This document shows positions 26,713 to 35,849 of a DNA stretch of 64,000 nt, piece by piece. The notes under the pieces were generated by a model. That model did not search any database. It was not told the DNA's origin and was given only the letters and a program-made list of their open reading frames with translations. The translations under genes and the position numbers were made by a program. The DNA is from JAGBWK01 sp964544595 (GTDB lineage Bacteria > Bacteroidota > Bacteroidia > Bacteroidales > Muribaculaceae). Location of the stretch: the NCBI GenBank assembly GCA_964544595.1, contig CAZJBM010000008.1:1-64000 (forward strand), in the 5' to 3' direction. Position 1 is the stretch's first letter. The number at the start of each line of letters is the position of its first letter.

Positions 26713-27153
26713 ATGCAAAGTCTTAAAGTAAAAATCATAAACAAGTCGCATCATCCCCTCCCTGCCTACGCTACCCATGGGTCGAGCGGCATGGATGTCA
26801 GGGCCTTCCTGTCTCACCCGATCGTGCTGCACCCTATGGAGCGGGTGCTTGTGCCTACGGGCCTCTACCTGCAGCTCCCCCAAGGTTATGAGTGCCAGAT
26901 ACGTCCGCGCAGCGGGCTAGCGCTGAAGCATGGTATCACGATACTGAATTCGCCCGGCACGGTCGACTCCGATTACCGCGGCGAGGTTGGGATTATTGTG
27001 GCTAACCTCTCCAAAGAGCCGTTTGTCATAAACGACGGCGAGAGAATATGCCAGATGGTGATAGCGCAGTATCAGCGCGTTGAATGGGAAGCGGTAGAGC
27101 GTATCGACGAAACTCTCCGCGGCGACGGCGGCTTTGGTCACACCGGCCTCTAA
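26713..27153 (+). CDS. dut: dUTP diphosphatase
   Basis: The 146-residue protein has the trimeric dUTPase motifs in order: HGSSGMDVRA, CQIRPRSGLALKHGI, NSPGTVDSDYRGEVG, GERICQMVIAQ and the C-terminal GDGGFGHTGL arm that closes on the nucleotide. It hydrolyses dUTP to dUMP, keeping uracil out of DNA and supplying thymidylate synthesis. It heads a long plus-strand run; the next gene starts 15 bases later. Confidence 0.97.
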   Translation: MQSLKVKIINKSHHPLPAYATHGSSGMDVRAFLSHPIVLHPMERVLVPTGLYLQLPQGYECQIRPRSGLALKHGITILNSPGTVDSDYRGEVGIIVANLSKEPFVINDGERICQMVIAQYQRVEWEAVERIDETLRGDGGFGHTGL

Positions 27154-27168
27154 ACATACCAGTGGCAG

Positions 27169-28920
27169 ATGAAGATTAACCTCACAAAGATAATTCCTGC
27201 GGCAGCGGCGGCGTTGACAGTGCTCGCCGCTTTCGCCGGCTCCCCCAAAACCAATTGGGACGATGACGCGCGAAATCGCAAGCTCGACTACATCTACATG
27301 GAGAGCCGGCGCCTCGAAGCTCTCGACAGCCTGGAGCCCACTTTCGATTTCCTGAAGCGTGCTTACCGCATGGATACCACCAATACCCAGGTGGCCTCGG
27401 AGCTTGCCTATTACTATATCTCGATGGCGCAATTCGTGCCCGAGCTGCTCGACCAGGGCGTGGATATGTTGCGCCGACGATTTGTCGACGCTCCCGGCGA
27501 TTTGACCAACGCCTCGGTTTATGGCACGTTGCTCTCCAAGCTCGGCAATTTCGACGAGTCGATTAATGTGTGGCATACTCTCGACTCTATCTATCCCGAA
27601 AAGCTTGGGGTGAAGATGCAGTACGCCAACGTCCTGTATGAAAACGGCGACTCGGCCGACATGTCGAAGGTGATAAACCTGATAGAGCAGTTGGAGGTAG
27701 CCTCCGGGCCCTCGGCGCAGCTCGCGAGCATAAAGGCGGGCGCGTATATCGAGCAGGGCGACACTGCCGGAGCCTCGAGATCCTTTACCAAGCTTATCAG
27801 CGAGGCCCCGCTCGTTTCCGAGAACTATCTTGCCGCAGGTCATTTCTATGCGGCGATCCAGCGCCCCGATTCGGCTATCTACTATTACGACCGCGCCTGC
27901 GACGTGGACTCTACCAATGGCATGGCGTTTTACACCCGCGCCGATTACTATAGGTCGAAAAACGATTCGGCCGCTTTCATGCGCGAGACCGCCCATGCGC
28001 TGCTCAACACCGATCTCGACGTCGAGGTGAAGCACGACATGATGCTCAACTACACGCGGGCTTTCTACACCGATTCGACTCAGTTTGCCCCCACCGACTC
28101 CCTGTTTGCCAAACTGATCGACCGTTACCCCCACGAATTCAGTTTCCGCACGCTCTACACTACCTTCCTGTCGTCGTCGAAAAAGTATGCTCAGGCAGCT
28201 GAGCAGGCCGATGCGGCGGTCGACATCGACCCATCTGATCCCGCGCAGTGGATAACCGACATAGCGCTTCACTCCTTAGCCGAAGATAACTCCGCGGCGC
28301 TCGCTAACGCCGACCGCGCGCTTACATATCACCCCTCCGACGCCAACCTCCACCGTATGCGCGGCTCTGTGCTGCTCAATCTCGACCGCGACAAGGAGGC
28401 GATTGATGCTTTCAATAAAGCAATCGAGCTTGTCGACTCAGCCGACACGCAGATGCGGTCCGACATTCTCGGCTCCATAGGCGACACATATCACCGCCTC
28501 AACGAGCGCGAGAAATCTATCGAGGCTTATGAGCAGGCCCTTGAGCTCAATCCCGGCAATCTGATGGTTATGAACAACATGGCCTACTTTATGGCAGTGG
28601 ATGAGACTGACCTCGACCGGGCTGAAGAGCTGTCGAGGAAAACGATTGAGATGGAGCCCGAAAATCCGTCGTGGCTCGACACCTACGCGTGGGTGCTTTT
28701 CAAAAAACGCGACTACGCTAAGGCGATGGAATATATCGACAGAGCTATTGCCGCCGATGCCGAGCCTACGGCAGAGGTATTTGAGCACGCGGGCGACATT
28801 CATTTCATGAGCGGCGACCCCGACGGTGCCCTCCTGTATTGGGAGAAAGCTCTCAAACTCGACCCCGCCAATGATCTGCTCTCGCGTAAGGTCGCTCACA
28901 AAACATACTTTTACAAATAA
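27169..28920 (+). CDS. Exported tetratricopeptide-repeat protein
   Basis: The 583-residue protein has an N-terminal signal-like segment (IIPAAAAALTVLAAFA) and many TPR units, the clearest being SIGDTYHRLNEREKSIEAYE, QALELNPGNLMVMNNMAYFM and AEVFEHAGDIHFMSGDPDGA. The TPRs suggest a periplasmic or outer-membrane scaffold. Its position directly before a DUF4292 lipoprotein and an EnvC-like protein is a common Bacteroidales arrangement and points to a role in the cell envelope. No catalytic domain is visible. Confidence 0.85.
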   Translation: MKINLTKIIPAAAAALTVLAAFAGSPKTNWDDDARNRKLDYIYMESRRLEALDSLEPTFDFLKRAYRMDTTNTQVASELAYYYISMAQFVPELLDQGVDMLRRRFVDAPGDLTNASVYGTLLSKLGNFDESINVWHTLDSIYPEKLGVKMQYANVLYENGDSADMSKVINLIEQLEVASGPSAQLASIKAGAYIEQGDTAGASRSFTKLISEAPLVSENYLAAGHFYAAIQRPDSAIYYYDRACDVDSTNGMAFYTRADYYRSKNDSAAFMRETAHALLNTDLDVEVKHDMMLNYTRAFYTDSTQFAPTDSLFAKLIDRYPHEFSFRTLYTTFLSSSKKYAQAAEQADAAVDIDPSDPAQWITDIALHSLAEDNSAALANADRALTYHPSDANLHRMRGSVLLNLDRDKEAIDAFNKAIELVDSADTQMRSDILGSIGDTYHRLNEREKSIEAYEQALELNPGNLMVMNNMAYFMAVDETDLDRAEELSRKTIEMEPENPSWLDTYAWVLFKKRDYAKAMEYIDRAIAADAEPTAEVFEHAGDIHFMSGDPDGALLYWEKALKLDPANDLLSRKVAHKTYFYK

Positions 28921-28980
28921 AACCGGATGTTTCGTCCGGCGCGCCAATCATTTTATTCAGAAGTGAAATTTTAGGAAATA

Positions 28981-29826
28981 ATGAGATATTTCGGTCTTTT
29001 ACTCAGGGTTGCCCTGCTTGTGTTGTCATCGTGCGGCTCTACGAAGACAGCTTCAAATGCCCCTTCCGATACCCCTGCGGCAGCTGCTCCGGCCGTCGCG
29101 GCTCAGTCTGGGTCGTTGACCCAACGGGCTGAGATGCTCGCCCGGAGCTACAAGGATTGGAAGGAATTGAGTCTGCCATTGAAAGTGATGATAAAATCCC
29201 CGGCCCAGTTGGCGGTTTCGGGCAAGGTGTATATGCGTCGCGGTAAGGATATATACATATCCATGCGCATGCTCGGCTTTGAAGTCGCCTCTGCTTATAT
29301 CGACTCTGACTCGGTCCGCGTTGCCGATAAAATCAATAAGCGCTACATGGCCGAGCCTATATCGAAAGTCTTGGCGGGTGCGAAGCTTACTGTCGCCGAC
29401 ATTCAGGATTTGCTGCTCGGTCGAGCCTTTGTTAACTCCAAAGGCACCTTCACTTCGGCCATGATCGGTAGCGTCGATTTGGCTGAGAGCGGCGAAGGGT
29501 GGTCTCTGACACCTAAGACAAAAGTGGCCGGAGCCGCGTATTCATTCCAGATAATCGGCGCTCCCCCGCGGGTTGCGACCCTCAGTGTTGAGGTCGATGG
29601 CCACTCGGCTTCGTGCGCCTACTCTTCTCCGGTCGAAACCAAGTCGGGCACGTTCATGCAGTTAGCCGAGATAGCCGCCTCGCTCGGAGCTAAGAAGCTC
29701 AACGTGGCTCTCGTGTGGGATTTCTCGGGAGCGAAATATGAAGTCAGCAGTTCGATTGGCTGGAAAACCCCTAAAAAATACACCCGTATAGAGGCAGCTT
29801 CGCTAATCAAGGGCTTGAGCCTTTAA
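28981..29826 (+). CDS. DUF4292-family lipoprotein
   Basis: The 281-residue product has a lipoprotein signal with Cys18 in VLSSCGS, then an Ala/Ser/Pro linker. The body resembles DUF4292 (LolA/LolB-like beta fold): LKVMIKSPAQLAVSGKVYMR, GKDIYISMRMLGFEVASAYI, INKRYMAEPISKVL. Such proteins are thought to handle lipids or lipoproteins in the envelope, which is inference from the fold. It lies between the TPR gene (60 bases) and the EnvC-like gene (52 bases). Confidence 0.82.
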   Translation: MRYFGLLLRVALLVLSSCGSTKTASNAPSDTPAAAAPAVAAQSGSLTQRAEMLARSYKDWKELSLPLKVMIKSPAQLAVSGKVYMRRGKDIYISMRMLGFEVASAYIDSDSVRVADKINKRYMAEPISKVLAGAKLTVADIQDLLLGRAFVNSKGTFTSAMIGSVDLAESGEGWSLTPKTKVAGAAYSFQIIGAPPRVATLSVEVDGHSASCAYSSPVETKSGTFMQLAEIAASLGAKKLNVALVWDFSGAKYEVSSSIGWKTPKKYTRIEAASLIKGLSL

Positions 29827-29878
29827 GACGCGCCGATAGTGAAGTCAGCGTGTGCCGGAAATGTAAATTAACGTCTTA

Positions 29879-31540
29879 ATGAAATACCGTAATATTATTC
29901 TGATTGTTATCACCTGCTTGTTCTTCTCTGCTGTGGAGGCCAAGAAGCCCGCGGCGACCAAGAAGGCGCGCGAGGTGCCCTCTTCGGCCTCGGTCAGGAA
30001 GGAGCATAAGCAGGCTCAGGCCGATATCAAGCAGACCACCTCTGAGCTCTCGGCCAACCGCAACGAAATTCAGACGTCGCTTACCCGCCTCGACGCGCTC
30101 AACTCTGATATAGCCGATTGCAACGCCTCGATTGCGACCCTGAATAGCCAGATCGCGGGGTATGAGAAGCAAATAAAACTTACTGCGGACTCTATCAACC
30201 GGCTTAACGACCGCCTCGCGTCGCTTCAGTCAACTATGGCAAAGTTTCTGCGTCAGGCGCGGGGTTCGCGCTCGGCTATCAGCAATCTGTCGTTCGTGTT
30301 CTCGTCGTCGTCGTTCGAGCAGGCGTTTCGCCGATTGCAGGCTTTGAAGCAGTTCTCGAAGTGGCGCGACCGCAAAGCCGACGAAATCAAGGCGGTGAAA
30401 AGCGAGCTCGACAAGCGAAAAGCCAGTCTGAGCGCGCTCCAGTATAAGGCGCAAACCGCTTTAGCCCAAGTCAACGATAAGCGGGCTAAAGTGGCTAAAG
30501 ACAAGGCGGAGACCGACCGCATAGTCGCTTCGCTCCGCGACCGCGGCTCTGAACTTGAGGCGCTGGTGGCCGAGCAGCGGCGTAAAGCCAAGCAGCTCGA
30601 ATCGCAGCTACAGGCCGCTTTAGAGCAAGAGGCTGAAGCTCGGCGCATAGCCGAGGAGAAGCGGCTCGCTGAGCAGCGTCGCAAAGACGAGGAGGCCAGG
30701 CGGCAGCGTGAGGCCGAGGAGCAACGACGCCTTGCCGAGCAGCGCAAGGCTGAGCAGCAGAGGCTCGCCGAGGAGCGGCGTAAGGAGGAGGAAGCGCGGC
30801 TTTTGGCTCAGCGCGCCGACGCCGACGCGAAAGCAGCCGCTCAAAAAAACGAATCTAAGAAGCCGTCGGCCACCAAGTCCGAGCCGAAGCCTGCGAAGCA
30901 ATCGGCCGACGTCGCCGTTAACACTTCCGGCGGTAACGGCGTTTCTCCCCGACCATCATCTAAGCGGTCGCCAATTCGCCGCGGCTCTAAGTCTAATACC
31001 CAGTCAGCGTCGACTCAGTCGGCTGAGCCTCAGCAACCCGCCCGGTCTACTGCGGCTCAGGCGGCGTCTGCGTCGCGCGACATAGCCTCGGCCGAGCCGA
31101 TTTCAGGCAAGTCGTTCGCTCAAAGCAAAGGCTCGCTCCCTTATCCTGTCGAGGGGTCATGGACTATTCTCCGGCATTTCGGACGCAACACCCACCCCAA
31201 TCTCCCGAATGTCGTGACCGACAATGCCGGTATCGATTTGCTCACTTCTAAGGGAGCTGCGGTCCGCTCGGTGTTTGACGGCGAGGTGTCGGCGATTTTT
31301 TGCCCCGACGGATATAACAACGTGGTGGTGGTGCGCCACGGCAACTATGTCACCGTATACGCCAATCTCGGAAGTCTCTCCGTGCGTAAAGGCGACCGCG
31401 TCAGCCGGGGGCAAAAGTTAGGCACCGTCTACGTTGACCCCTACGACTCCAACCAATCAATACTCCATTTCGAGATACGCAACGCTACCTCTGTGTCAGA
31501 TAACAAAAAGGAGAACCCTGAGCAGTGGCTGCGGAAATAA
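29879..31540 (+). CDS. EnvC-like murein hydrolase activator with degenerate LytM domain
   Basis: The 553-residue protein has a signal peptide, a long coiled coil (about 30-320; repeated Glu/Arg/Ala/Gln heptads such as RRKDEEARRQREAEEQRRLA), a low-complexity linker and a C-terminal LytM/M23 domain (about 415-553). The zinc site is broken: the usual HxxGID is DNAGID, the usual TVYAHL is TVYANL, and the usual HLHFE is SILHFE. The domain is therefore probably not a peptidase and, like EnvC, activates amidases for cell separation. It fits a divisome-linked role with the neighbouring lipoprotein and TPR genes. Confidence 0.88.
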   Translation: MKYRNIILIVITCLFFSAVEAKKPAATKKAREVPSSASVRKEHKQAQADIKQTTSELSANRNEIQTSLTRLDALNSDIADCNASIATLNSQIAGYEKQIKLTADSINRLNDRLASLQSTMAKFLRQARGSRSAISNLSFVFSSSSFEQAFRRLQALKQFSKWRDRKADEIKAVKSELDKRKASLSALQYKAQTALAQVNDKRAKVAKDKAETDRIVASLRDRGSELEALVAEQRRKAKQLESQLQAALEQEAEARRIAEEKRLAEQRRKDEEARRQREAEEQRRLAEQRKAEQQRLAEERRKEEEARLLAQRADADAKAAAQKNESKKPSATKSEPKPAKQSADVAVNTSGGNGVSPRPSSKRSPIRRGSKSNTQSASTQSAEPQQPARSTAAQAASASRDIASAEPISGKSFAQSKGSLPYPVEGSWTILRHFGRNTHPNLPNVVTDNAGIDLLTSKGAAVRSVFDGEVSAIFCPDGYNNVVVVRHGNYVTVYANLGSLSVRKGDRVSRGQKLGTVYVDPYDSNQSILHFEIRNATSVSDNKKENPEQWLRK

Positions 31541-31607
31541 ACAACGATTAATCCTGGATAAAGCGCGTAAACATAGTAAGGGCCTCTCGGCCACGGTGCT
31601 GAAGGCT

Positions 31608-33011
31608 ATGGGGATATTTACCGGCGTGCAGTCGGTGAATATCATATGCTCTGTGGTGCGCACAAAGTTTGCCGCTCTGTTGCTCGGGCCGGAGGGCGTT
31701 GGTCTTTTTGGCCTTTACAATTCCACTATCGACATGATGAAGTCGCTCTCTGAGCTCGGACTTCGCTCATCGACCATTCCCTCGATCGCCTCGTCGAAAT
31801 CTCTGGCCGCGATAGCGAGGATATGCTACGTTGTGCGTAGGTGGAACTGGGTGGTTGGCGCTATCGGGTCGGTTATCACGGCGTTGTTGTCGCCGCTGTT
31901 GAGCAGGCTGACGTTTGACGACTCGACTCACGCTTGGGCCTTCGTGGCCCTCTCGGTGTCGGTGTTTATGGCCTCGGTTACTTCGGCCGAGTTGTCGATT
32001 ATCCAGGGTCTGGGCAAAGTCAAGCGAATGGCCAAGGCGTCTGTCGCCGGGGCTATTGCCGGGTTGCTCATATCGATACCCCTGTTTTATTTGTTCGGCA
32101 TCAAGTCGATTGTGCCTACTATATTGGCCTACACGGTTGTGACGATGCTGGCCGCCCTGCTGCTTCGCGAGCGTCTCCCTGCTCCTGACCCTGTCCCCTC
32201 GGCGGGCGATACATTCCGCGAGGGGCTTGCGTTTGTGAAGTTGGGTATCTGCATGGCCGCGTCCTATACCGTCGCGTTTGCCGCGTCCTACGCCGTCAAG
32301 GCGTGGCTTAATTATCATCAGGGCACTGATGTGGTCGGCATCTTCGAGTCGGGCTATATGCTTGCCAACCGCTATATCGGGCTGGTGTTCGCTGCCATAG
32401 GTGTGGAGTATTTCCCTCGGTTGAGCCGCGTGAAGGATTCCCCCCGCCGTATCTCGATGTTTGTGGGGCATGAGGCTTCGATAGCCGCGATAGTTATTCT
32501 CCCGGTTGCCGCGCTGTTCATCGCCCTCGACGACGCGGTGATACGTATGCTCTACGACTCGAAGTTTCTCGGAGCTGCTCCGTTTATCACGGTCGCCTTG
32601 GTTTCAACCCCTTTCCGGGCGTTGTCGTGGTGCATGGCGTTCGTGATGCTTGTGCGCGGCGATGGCAAGGTCTTTCTGTTGACCGATACCATAAGCGCTT
32701 GCCTCAGCGTTGTTCTCTTTATCGGTGGCTATCATCTCGGTGGCTTTTTGGGCATGGGAGCGGCCTACATGATTTGGTATGCGTCTTATGCCCTGATTGT
32801 CTATGTGGTCTACCGTCGACATTATCGGTTGAGACTTGGCCCCGGCGTGATGAAGCTTTATGCTGCGGTCACGGCTGTGTTGTTGGCTTGCAGCCTGTTG
32901 AGGATAAACGGATTGCGGTGGCCTACTTTGATTATCGGCATTCTCGCGGCCATATATACCCTCTCTTTCATGCGCCGCGAGCTCGGTAGAGGTAAGCGAA
33001 AGAAACCATAA
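31608..33011 (+). CDS. Polysaccharide/O-antigen flippase-like membrane protein
   Basis: The product from this ATG has 467 residues, with about a dozen hydrophobic segments and the typical N-terminus GIFTGVQSVNIICSVVRTK followed by ALLLGPEGVGLFGLYNSTID, as in Wzx-type flippases of the MOP superfamily. These move lipid-linked oligosaccharides across the inner membrane. The frame is open upstream to the preceding gene, and conserved residues before the ATG (SATVLKA) suggest the true start may be a GTG at 31596 or a non-ATG codon nearer 31560. No glycosyltransferases adjoin it, so its substrate is unknown. Confidence 0.8.
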   Translation: MGIFTGVQSVNIICSVVRTKFAALLLGPEGVGLFGLYNSTIDMMKSLSELGLRSSTIPSIASSKSLAAIARICYVVRRWNWVVGAIGSVITALLSPLLSRLTFDDSTHAWAFVALSVSVFMASVTSAELSIIQGLGKVKRMAKASVAGAIAGLLISIPLFYLFGIKSIVPTILAYTVVTMLAALLLRERLPAPDPVPSAGDTFREGLAFVKLGICMAASYTVAFAASYAVKAWLNYHQGTDVVGIFESGYMLANRYIGLVFAAIGVEYFPRLSRVKDSPRRISMFVGHEASIAAIVILPVAALFIALDDAVIRMLYDSKFLGAAPFITVALVSTPFRALSWCMAFVMLVRGDGKVFLLTDTISACLSVVLFIGGYHLGGFLGMGAAYMIWYASYALIVYVVYRRHYRLRLGPGVMKLYAAVTAVLLACSLLRINGLRWPTLIIGILAAIYTLSFMRRELGRGKRKKP

Positions 33012-33041
33012 ATAACCTAAGATATAAAATAGATATAAAAT

Positions 33042-33857
33042 ATGTCAGATACTGTTTGCTCTAATTGTGGAAGACGAATTGACCCCGAGGCGCGGTTTTG
33101 CCCGGGATGCGGTGCTCCGGTCGTGATTATGGGGCCGGGCGTGAATAAATCGTCGATAACTCCGCTTGGTGGAGGCAAAGGATACGGCCCCGACAATTCC
33201 ATGTATCCGCTCGGTACGCCGCTTGGCACTTCGCAGCATCAGCGGGTCGCTACCCAACCTTTGCCGCGGCCGGGTGCGCCGAAGAAAAAGTCAAAAAACC
33301 TATGGGTGCTGGTAGTGCCGTTTCTGTTTTTTGCCGTGGTGGCCGGTACAGGGGCGTTTTTCCTGATGAATAACGGCAATAAGAGCCACCGCGGCGCGCC
33401 TTTGGTGTTCAATGACCAGGAAAGCGCGGGGATGGTTGATATAGCTGAGCCTATGGCTGAAGAGGTTGTGACAGAAGAGGCGGTTGAGGAAGTCGTGGTG
33501 GATACCTCCGACCTTACCGAGTTAGGAGCGTTGCAATATGTCAAGGGCACGCTTAGAAACTCCAAAGGCTCTTACCCGATAGTTATGTACTATGAGCTTG
33601 GCTACAACGACAGCTTCACGGGCCGATATGCCTATAACCTTACGCTTAATAAATATGGCGACGTGGCGGCGAGCTGGATTACCCTTAGAGGCAATTACAC
33701 TATCGACGGAAATCAGATCCATGTCGATGCTTATACGTACCTGTATGGAGAGCCCGATCCGTTTGAATCTCTCTATATGACTATTCACGATAGTTATATC
33801 TCAGGAACGATAACAAATCTCGACACCTACGACGATTTTGACCTGTACGTTAAATAG
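33042..33857 (+). CDS. Zinc-ribbon membrane protein
   Basis: The 271-residue protein starts with a zinc ribbon, CSNCG (Cys6, Cys9) and CPGCG (Cys20, Cys23). A Gly/Pro-rich linker follows, then one transmembrane segment (LWVLVVPFLFFAVVAGTGAF, about 87-106), an acidic Glu/Val spacer and a C-terminal beta-rich domain (GRYAYNLTLNKYGDVAASWI). A cytoplasmic zinc ribbon and exported C-terminus are likely. The function is not known. Confidence 0.75.
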   Translation: MSDTVCSNCGRRIDPEARFCPGCGAPVVIMGPGVNKSSITPLGGGKGYGPDNSMYPLGTPLGTSQHQRVATQPLPRPGAPKKKSKNLWVLVVPFLFFAVVAGTGAFFLMNNGNKSHRGAPLVFNDQESAGMVDIAEPMAEEVVTEEAVEEVVVDTSDLTELGALQYVKGTLRNSKGSYPIVMYYELGYNDSFTGRYAYNLTLNKYGDVAASWITLRGNYTIDGNQIHVDAYTYLYGEPDPFESLYMTIHDSYISGTITNLDTYDDFDLYVK

Positions 33858-33870
33858 GGCTGAAATCACG

Positions 33871-33904
33871 CTGCGGGCGCTCCATTGGAGCAACCCGCAG
33901 TTCT
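33871..33904 (+). terminator. Hairpin after the zinc-ribbon gene
   Basis: CTGCGGG pairs with CCCGCAG, with an inner CTCCA/TGGAG pairing. Only a short T tract follows, so termination efficiency is uncertain. Confidence 0.5.
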
Positions 33905-34034
33905 GATGGTCGGAAATTATTATTTAAAGTTGCAGCTATCAGTATGAAAAGTACCGCTGCCGAGTACCATAAATCCGATTCCTTGTGGTAGTCTGCCGAC
34001 TACACTACTATAACGTCAGAACTGCCGCTCCGGT

Positions 34035-34268
34035 TCATCCCCCCTCCCCCCTTTTTGACCTATACGCCAAATTCTCTTGGTATCCTACAGCCCATGATCG
34101 TCCATGCCCTAATATCTCGTGTCCGGTAGTTACTGTCCTTCCATTGAGATGAATAACGTCAACGGCAACTACTGAATGAGAGCCATTCTTTGTATGTACT
34201 GTCGCACCAGAACCACCATCAGTCATTATAACCCATAAGGGTAATCCTCCATTATTTTCTAAGATTAA
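34035..34268 (-). pseudogene. C-terminal fragment of an Rhs-tip/GHEILGH protein
   Basis: The open stretch reads ENNGGLPLWVIMTDGGSGAT, then HTKNGSHSVV, then TVTTGHEILGHGRSWA. It is clearly homologous to residues about 163-220 of the intact protein encoded at 35850-36659. It has no start codon before the homology: a stop lies just upstream at 34269-34271. After QENL the match stops at the sequence GGCGTATAGGTCAAAA. It is a remnant, not a functional gene. Its N-terminal counterpart lies at about 34936-35004. Confidence 0.8.
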
Positions 34269-34293
34269 TTAAACTCTCCGCTCATAGATCCAA

Positions 34294-34827
34294 TTAAGAA
34301 TACCTTGGTTGCTTGACGTTTATCAGTGCATTTGAGCCATTATCAGAATTGATTATACAATTCGAATACCAGAGCTGAATCATGAAGGATTTAAGATCCT
34401 CTATTTGAGTCTCACCGACATCTATATGATTATAAAATGGCAATGTTGACGATAGGATCATCTGCCTGCCACAATATATAAGTGAAAGCTTATAATAATA
34501 AGGTTTATAATCGTTGTCTCTAATTGGGGAGGTGATTGATGATTCAATAGGCCTAATATTGAATGCCGATTTTAAAATGGGCGTTTTGGGGCAAGTTGTT
34601 GAAACTATTCTCTCTTGTTCATTACAAATATAAACATCGCAAATTGAGTCACCTTCTGCAATACATACAGTGACGATATTGGAAATCCCGAACTCATAGC
34701 AGATGTAATGGCGGTAATAATCCAATTGAAGTCCGGTATCTTTTTCAACTTCAGAAGATACTGAAGCATGAATATTTTGTATAAAGCAAACAAAAAATAT
34801 TGTTATAATGAAGACACATTTCATCAT
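34294..34827 (-). CDS. Small exported protein of unknown function in the Rhs-tip island
   Basis: The 177-residue product has a signal peptide (KCVFIITIFFVCFIQNIHA) and a cysteine-containing, beta-type mature part (HYICYEFGISNIVTVCIAEG). No family is recognised. The DNA is very AT-rich. It lies between the two fragments of a broken Rhs-tip gene, in the place where an immunity or accessory gene would be expected, and parallels the exported 194-residue protein that follows the intact gene. An immunity role is only inference from position. Confidence 0.6.
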   Translation of the reverse strand: MMKCVFIITIFFVCFIQNIHASVSSEVEKDTGLQLDYYRHYICYEFGISNIVTVCIAEGDSICDVYICNEQERIVSTTCPKTPILKSAFNIRPIESSITSPIRDNDYKPYYYKLSLIYCGRQMILSSTLPFYNHIDVGETQIEDLKSFMIQLWYSNCIINSDNGSNALINVKQPRYS

Positions 34828-34935
34828 CTGAAACTTGGAAGTGACATATAATTGGGTATGAAGATATTAAGAGGTGCATGGTCAGTGCCATTCCTGAAAG
34901 TCTTAATTCCCATATTTCTTAATATCAGTAAGAAT

Positions 34936-35004
34936 ATGGTGATAAATGAGAATATGCATTACTGCTAAATGGATAAAGCAGAAGTAAAATTAATAATAAA
35001 TTTA
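34936..35004 (-). pseudogene. N-terminal (signal peptide) fragment of an Rhs-tip protein gene
   Basis: On the minus strand this reads NLLLILLLLYPFSSNAYSHL and then SPYSY before a stop codon. It is nearly base-for-base equal to the start of the intact gene (36578-36650), but the ATG-containing codons are replaced by the 16-bp boundary sequence. The remaining gene-free sequence between 34828 and 35264 is AT-rich with no other supported feature. Confidence 0.75.
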
Positions 35005-35264
35005 GGCGTATAGGTCAAAATGGAGGCTGAAACCTTTGTAACAAATTAGTAAATATATAGTTATAATACTTCAAAAGTTTTGAATGAAATTTACAGTATC
35101 TAACTGAAAGCAATTCTTTAATGGAAATTACCTAAATTTTCAATGATAACTTTATGATATAAAGCATTATGCATTGGGGCTTATGCCAAGAAAAACCCAT
35201 TTTAGCGATTAGGTAACTTCATTTTTCAGCCTCCCATTTGACCTATAAGTCTTTTTATTAGGTT

Positions 35265-35849
35265 TTACTTGATATAATCATCAAAACCAGGTAATAAATG
35301 ACGAATTTCAGGAGCAGATAGCCAATACATCAAATAACATAATGTTAAAAATTTTTCATTAATGTGTATACTATCACGGCCTTCAAAACCTATAGCGTTA
35401 TTGGAATTAAAAATACAATTTGATTGTCGATTAAATACGCTTAATGATCTGTAAAATCCCGACCATTGTTTTGGATATAATCGATCCATATCCTTTGTTA
35501 TATTCGGCAAAGTGTCCATACCCCAACAGATTAAATTCCTGTAGGAATCCACAAGGTTAGCTGTGTCTATTTTGGAAGCCAAATTAGGAGACTCATTTCG
35601 AGTAGTGCCTATTTTGATATTATAAGAATATCCATCCTCATATATTAGGCACCACTTCTTGCCATGATGACCATAATCGTATAATATAAATTGTTTATCG
35701 AGGACAAACTCTTTAATAGAATCCGGTAAAAACTCCAAAGAAATATGTAAATTATTATCAATGGTATTGTTTTTACTATCTGCACCCATATTGAAATTTG
35801 TGAGAATAAATATGGGAATAAATAACATTATTACTACTGTTTTTTTCAT
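35265..35849 (-). CDS. Exported 194-residue protein, possible immunity partner
   Basis: The start codon directly abuts the stop codon of the Rhs-tip gene (no spacer), so the two are almost certainly translated together. It has a signal peptide (MKKTVVIMLFIPIFILTNFN) and a mature region of about 170 residues with aromatic-rich segments (FILYDYGHHGKKWCLIYEDG) and no recognised domain. In polymorphic-toxin loci the gene immediately after a toxin usually encodes its immunity protein, and an exported toxin would need an exported immunity protein. That is the basis for the suggestion. Confidence 0.6.
   Translation of the reverse strand: MKKTVVIMLFIPIFILTNFNMGADSKNNTIDNNLHISLEFLPDSIKEFVLDKQFILYDYGHHGKKWCLIYEDGYSYNIKIGTTRNESPNLASKIDTANLVDSYRNLICWGMDTLPNITKDMDRLYPKQWSGFYRSLSVFNRQSNCIFNSNNAIGFEGRDSIHINEKFLTLCYLMYWLSAPEIRHLLPGFDDYIK

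Larger units (their letters stand above)
34053..35020. repeat. Inverted 16-bp repeat bounding a decayed gene cassette
   Basis: TTTTGACCTATACGCC (34053-34068) and its complement GGCGTATAGGTCAAAA (35005-35020) enclose the C-terminal fragment, one intact small gene and the N-terminal fragment of the Rhs-tip-like gene. In both fragments homology to the intact gene stops exactly where this sequence begins. A related sequence with AGGCTGAAA beside it (TTTGACCTATA, 35238-35247) lies just after the possible immunity gene, in inverted orientation to 35005-35032. Confidence 0.6.

Noticed and set aside
26917..28272. A 451-codon open frame on the minus strand opposite dut and the TPR gene
   Set aside because: It lies wholly antisense to two well-supported genes, has no family motifs and is Val/Gly/Arg-rich, as expected of GC-rich shadow frames.
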